DNA from: SVEL01 sp017381055
GTDB taxonomy: Bacteria > Bacillota > Clostridia > Lachnospirales > Lachnospiraceae
Assembly (NCBI GenBank): GCA_036307185.1
Contig: JAXJYC010000029.1
Location: 1-64,000, forward strand
Direction of reading: 5' to 3'
DNA: 64,000 nucleotides
The notes below the pieces were generated by a model. That model made no database searches, was not told the origin of the DNA, and saw nothing but the letters and a program-made list of their open reading frames with translations. The translations under genes and the position numbers were made by a program. Positions 61,339 to 64,000 of the stretch are shown piece after piece; position 1 is the first letter of the stretch; each line of letters opens with the position of its first letter.

Positions 61339-62736
61339 TTAATGTCTCTCTTTGTAAATTATTACAGGGAAATCCTTTCCAGGAAGTTCCTTGTATAAGG
61401 TTTTTGCGTCAGCTTCATTTATATAGATTGAGCCAAGTGAACCTGCACTCTTATATGCAGTACCACCAAAATCGGTAATCCAATCACATGATGCTATACC
61501 AATATTTGTTTCAACTGTATTTCCATAAAATACCATCCAGTATTTTAATGTCTTTTGGAAAGAACCTCTGACAAAATTATAGTTTGTAAACATAAATCGC
61601 ATATTAAATACGCCAGTAGGTGTCTCTTTACCATTTCTAGGGTCACCTGAGATTATATCAGCCTCCACGATTTTATTGCCATCCTTATAGGCAAATAAAC
61701 GCTGAGTAGTTAAATTAATCTCTACATATGTGTTACCAAAATCCACATCGCCGTAAGCACCAGCTCTTTGCAAATAATTTGGCTCTCTTGTAGCTGAATT
61801 TAAAGTTTTTATATCATTAATAATAGCCTCAGCTTCAGCATTTCTGTTAATCCACCATCCGAAATCTCCGCCACTTACAGTGATTTCACTGCCTGTAGAT
61901 GTTGTAAAAACACGAGATTGGCCCATGGTTTCGTATTTTGTAGCAAAGGAATCTATATATTCCACGATAGCATCCTTATCAAATACAATCTCGTTATTTG
62001 TATCAACAGATAACCACTTGTATATTTGTGCTCTATCAATAACCTCTGTCTCTTCACCAAAGCTAAGTGTAATAACCACGTCAAGATAGCTGTTTAATTG
62101 ATTTAATACAGTCTGTTCTTTGTCTGAAATATTAGTATCTAATGATACAAGATAACAATTTTGGTTTTCTAATTTAAGAACAGAATCCATATTGTTAATA
62201 GCTTTCTTGATTAAACCAATTGTTTTTTCTTTATCTATTTCTGTACCTGGTTCTGCTTGAGTCATTGTAAAAGAATTGCCATCAAAGGTAAGTTGAGGTG
62301 CTACCCCTGAACTTATATACTCATCATTTAGACATTTTAAGTTGCCAATTGCATAGTCTAGTTTTGTTTCATCATATGTTATAGTAATATCTAATTTTTC
62401 TTCTTTTTTAGGTTTTACAAACCAAAGATAATGATTCTGATTGTTTTTAATCTTTGACAAATCACCATCTATTGATATTTCCATACCTATATCACCAGCT
62501 GCAATATGTTCTACTTCATCGTTTCTCTCAATTATTTTTAGATAATAGAGTCTAATATCGTCAAGCATAGATTCCTTTACAGTATCAATTGTTTTGTTGC
62601 TATAATCTTTACCATTAATTATAGTTCCTGGAAGGAAATGATATTGATAATATATAGCAACCCCAAGATATAATATTGCAATCAATACAAAAGAAATAAT
62701 TGTGCCTCCTATTATGATTTTCTTCTTTTTATTCAT
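61339..62736 (-). CDS. L,D-transpeptidase-fold protein lacking its catalytic Cys
   Basis: A 465-residue envelope protein: one transmembrane helix (about 7-27), a central PG_binding_4-like region (about 50-310, YoaR-type repeats) and a C-terminal YkuD fold that starts at VEINLTTQRLFAYKDG. The fold is intact up to DFGGTAYKSAG. The active-site motif SHGC is SLGS (residues 433-436), and the earlier catalytic-pocket His of the GIHDASWR segment is missing (GIASCDWI). It should therefore be unable to act as a normal L,D-transpeptidase. The ATG at 62736 follows AAGGAGAG. Neighbours are the TIGR03960 gene and his genes. Confidence 0.85.
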   Translation of the reverse strand: MNKKKKIIIGGTIISFVLIAILYLGVAIYYQYHFLPGTIINGKDYSNKTIDTVKESMLDDIRLYYLKIIERNDEVEHIAAGDIGMEISIDGDLSKIKNNQNHYLWFVKPKKEEKLDITITYDETKLDYAIGNLKCLNDEYISSGVAPQLTFDGNSFTMTQAEPGTEIDKEKTIGLIKKAINNMDSVLKLENQNCYLVSLDTNISDKEQTVLNQLNSYLDVVITLSFGEETEVIDRAQIYKWLSVDTNNEIVFDKDAIVEYIDSFATKYETMGQSRVFTTSTGSEITVSGGDFGWWINRNAEAEAIINDIKTLNSATREPNYLQRAGAYGDVDFGNTYVEINLTTQRLFAYKDGNKIVEADIISGDPRNGKETPTGVFNMRFMFTNYNFVRGSFQKTLKYWMVFYGNTVETNIGIASCDWITDFGGTAYKSAGSLGSIYINEADAKTLYKELPGKDFPVIIYKERH

Positions 62737-62818
62737 AAGCTCTCTCCTTATATAAAACCCCATTCTATTCTAACAAACACTTACTATATTTTATCAGTTA
62801 TATAGAATTAAGTAAAGA

Positions 62819-62847
62819 GACTGTTGCATAAAAGTTATGCAACAGTC
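62819..62847 (-). terminator. Terminator after the his genes
   Basis: A perfect 13-bp stem (arms 62819-62831 and 62835-62847, loop AAG on the plus strand) lies 20 bp after hisI. On the minus strand TCTCTTTACTT follows, a modest T-rich tail. Confidence 0.75.
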
Positions 62848-62867
62848 CATAAATTAACACTATTTAG

Positions 62868-63197
62868 TTATACCATTTTTTTGAATATGTTTGTATAAAA
62901 ACATGTGCGACTACCAGTATGACAAGCGGCACCAATTTGTTCAACCTTAGCAAGAATTGTATCTTTATCGCAATCAATTTCGAGAGATTTTACATACTGA
63001 AAATGACCAGATGTTAAACCTTTTTCCCAAAGCTCATTTCTACTTCTGCTATAATATGTCATTCTACCAGTTTCAAGAGTGTGTTCGTATGCTTCTTCAT
63101 TCATATATGCAAGCATTAAAACTTCATTTGTCTGGTAATCCTGAACGATTACTGGAATCATTCCGTCGCTATTTAACTTAAATTCTTCAAACTTCAT
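62868..63197 (-). CDS. hisI: Phosphoribosyl-AMP cyclohydrolase
   Basis: Opens the purine ring of PR-AMP in histidine synthesis. The 109-residue protein has MLAYMNEEAYEHT, the metal-binding EIDCDKDTIL and the cysteines in GAACHTGSRTCFY. It lacks a fused HisE domain. It follows hisB by 19 bp and is the last gene before a terminator. Confidence 0.95.
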   Translation of the reverse strand: MKFEEFKLNSDGMIPVIVQDYQTNEVLMLAYMNEEAYEHTLETGRMTYYSRSRNELWEKGLTSGHFQYVKSLEIDCDKDTILAKVEQIGAACHTGSRTCFYTNIFKKMV

Positions 63198-63216
63198 AAT
63201 TAAGACCTCTTTATAA

Positions 63217-63804
63217 TTATAATGTACCCTTTGTAGAAAGTACTGAATTGATTCTTAAATCTGTTATAGTAGCCATATCAAGAGCTTTTGCAAAGGCTTT
63301 GAATGCACATTCAATTATATGATGGTCATTATCTCCAGACATCATTTTAAAGTGAAGATTCATACCTGCACTATATGATAAAGCATAGAAAAATTCTTTT
63401 GTCATAGCTGTTTCAAAATAACCACACATTGGCTGACTGAATTTTAAATCATATGAAAGATAAGGTCTTCCAGATAAATCTAATGCACAAAGAATCAATG
63501 CGTCATCCATTGGAAGAATTGCATTACCGTAACGCTTAATACCAACCTTATCTCCAACAGCCTGTAAAATAGCCTGGCCTAATACTATTCCTGTATCCTC
63601 TATTAAGTGGTGACAGTCAACATATAAATCACCTGTAGCCTTAACAGTTAAATCAAATAATCCGTGACGAGCAAAATTATTAAGCATGTGGTCAAAGAAG
63701 CCAACTCCTGTATTAACCTCGGCCTTTCCTTGTCCGTCAAGATTAATTGTAACCTCTATCTGAGTTTCACCAGTTACTCTCTTAACTGTACCTATTCTTG
63801 CCAT
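63217..63804 (-). CDS. hisB: Imidazoleglycerol-phosphate dehydratase
   Basis: Dehydrates imidazoleglycerol phosphate in histidine synthesis. The 195-residue protein has GVGFFDHMLNNFARHG, DCHHLIEDTGIVLGQA and GDNDHHIIECAFKA, with the His and Glu metal ligands. Not fused to a phosphatase. AGAAAGAAGG precedes the ATG. hisD lies just upstream. Confidence 0.96.
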   Translation of the reverse strand: MARIGTVKRVTGETQIEVTINLDGQGKAEVNTGVGFFDHMLNNFARHGLFDLTVKATGDLYVDCHHLIEDTGIVLGQAILQAVGDKVGIKRYGNAILPMDDALILCALDLSGRPYLSYDLKFSQPMCGYFETAMTKEFFYALSYSAGMNLHFKMMSGDNDHHIIECAFKAFAKALDMATITDLRINSVLSTKGTL

Positions 63805-63831
63805 ATTATACCTTCTTTCTATAAATGCAAC

Positions 63832-64000
63832 CTATTCAAATCTTACTTTGATAGAATTAGCGTGAGCTGTTAACTGCTCAGATGTTGCAAAGTGTTCGAT
63901 ATCATTGTGTATTTTCTCAAGTGCTTCTCTAGAGTATGAAATAATACTTGATTTCTTGATAAAGTCATCTACTCCAAGTGGTGAGAAGAACTTAGCTGTA
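63832..64000 (-). CDS. hisD: Histidinol dehydrogenase, 3' end only
   Basis: The last 55 codons of a frame that continues beyond the window. The translated end includes AKFFSPLGVDDFIKKSSII, the conserved C-terminal HisD segment, and finishes in NSIKVRFE before TAG at 63834-63832. The order hisD-hisB-hisI is a common his operon arrangement. Only the C-terminus is visible. Confidence 0.92.
   Translation of the reverse strand, partial: TAKFFSPLGVDDFIKKSSIISYSREALEKIHNDIEHFATSEQLTAHANSIKVRFE

Overview
The window is a 64 kb stretch of a low-GC, spore-forming Firmicute chromosome, most likely a Lachnospiraceae-type clostridium. The evidence is an AT-rich sequence, a LexA/YneA-like SOS pair with Gram-positive boxes, L27 with the N-terminal extension cleaved by Prp, dipicolinate synthase A and B, a SpoVB/YtgP-type flippase, a mre-PBP-min-rodA cluster that includes MinE, and the TIGR03960/TIGR03936/RNase G trio. 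Both ends cut genes: phoH on the left and hisD on the right. I saw no rRNA, tRNA, CRISPR array, transposase or prophage module, and no gene-free stretch above 300 bp.

Layout. Positions 1-7.7 kb carry phoH, a shortened PgpH-like HD phosphohydrolase, ybeY, a flippase, an unknown membrane-anchored protein and two adjoining FAD proteins. Positions 7.7-21.1 kb hold proline synthesis (proB, proA) around two small housekeeping genes, then miaB, a SulP transporter, mutS, mutL, miaA and a YnbB-type PLP enzyme. Positions 21.2-30.8 kb form a cell-shape and division block: radC, an unusual mreB-like gene, mreC, mreD, a very large class B PBP, minCDE and rodA, ending with mgsA and a strong terminator. Positions 31.2-37.4 kb hold rplU-prp-rpmA, obg, yhbY, nadD, yqeK and rsfS, plus three poorly known genes.

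Positions 37.4-44.1 kb are the most accessory-looking part. Nine same-strand genes lie between two hairpin terminators: methyltransferase, peptidase E-like protein, nucleoside phosphorylase, orphan membrane protein, SurE, 2H phosphoesterase, lipoprotein hydrolase, EamA exporter and a small membrane protein. Four of them could form a route that degrades RNA-derived nucleotides.

From 44.2 kb most genes are on the minus strand: lexA (divergent from a YneA-like LysM gene, with three LexA boxes), a Xer recombinase, ttcA, phospholipid genes (pssA, psd), rluD, lspA, sepF, yggS, a HlyD-like gene, a dpaA-dpaB-asnB sporulation operon, RNase G, two radical-SAM-linked genes, an L,D-transpeptidase-fold protein and the his genes.

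The main points for a second look are these. The L,D-transpeptidase-fold protein has lost its catalytic Cys and His. The MreB-like actin has altered ATPase residues. The product of 36213-36863 resembles ferredoxin-dependent bilin reductases. The rng terminator contains the dpaA ribosome-binding site and encloses a mother-cell-type promoter. There is a stop-start leader or frameshift at 47441-47476, a palindrome bracketing a -10 box at 32368-32392, and a long hairpin before minC. All functional calls come from reading motifs and context by eye; no database search was run.
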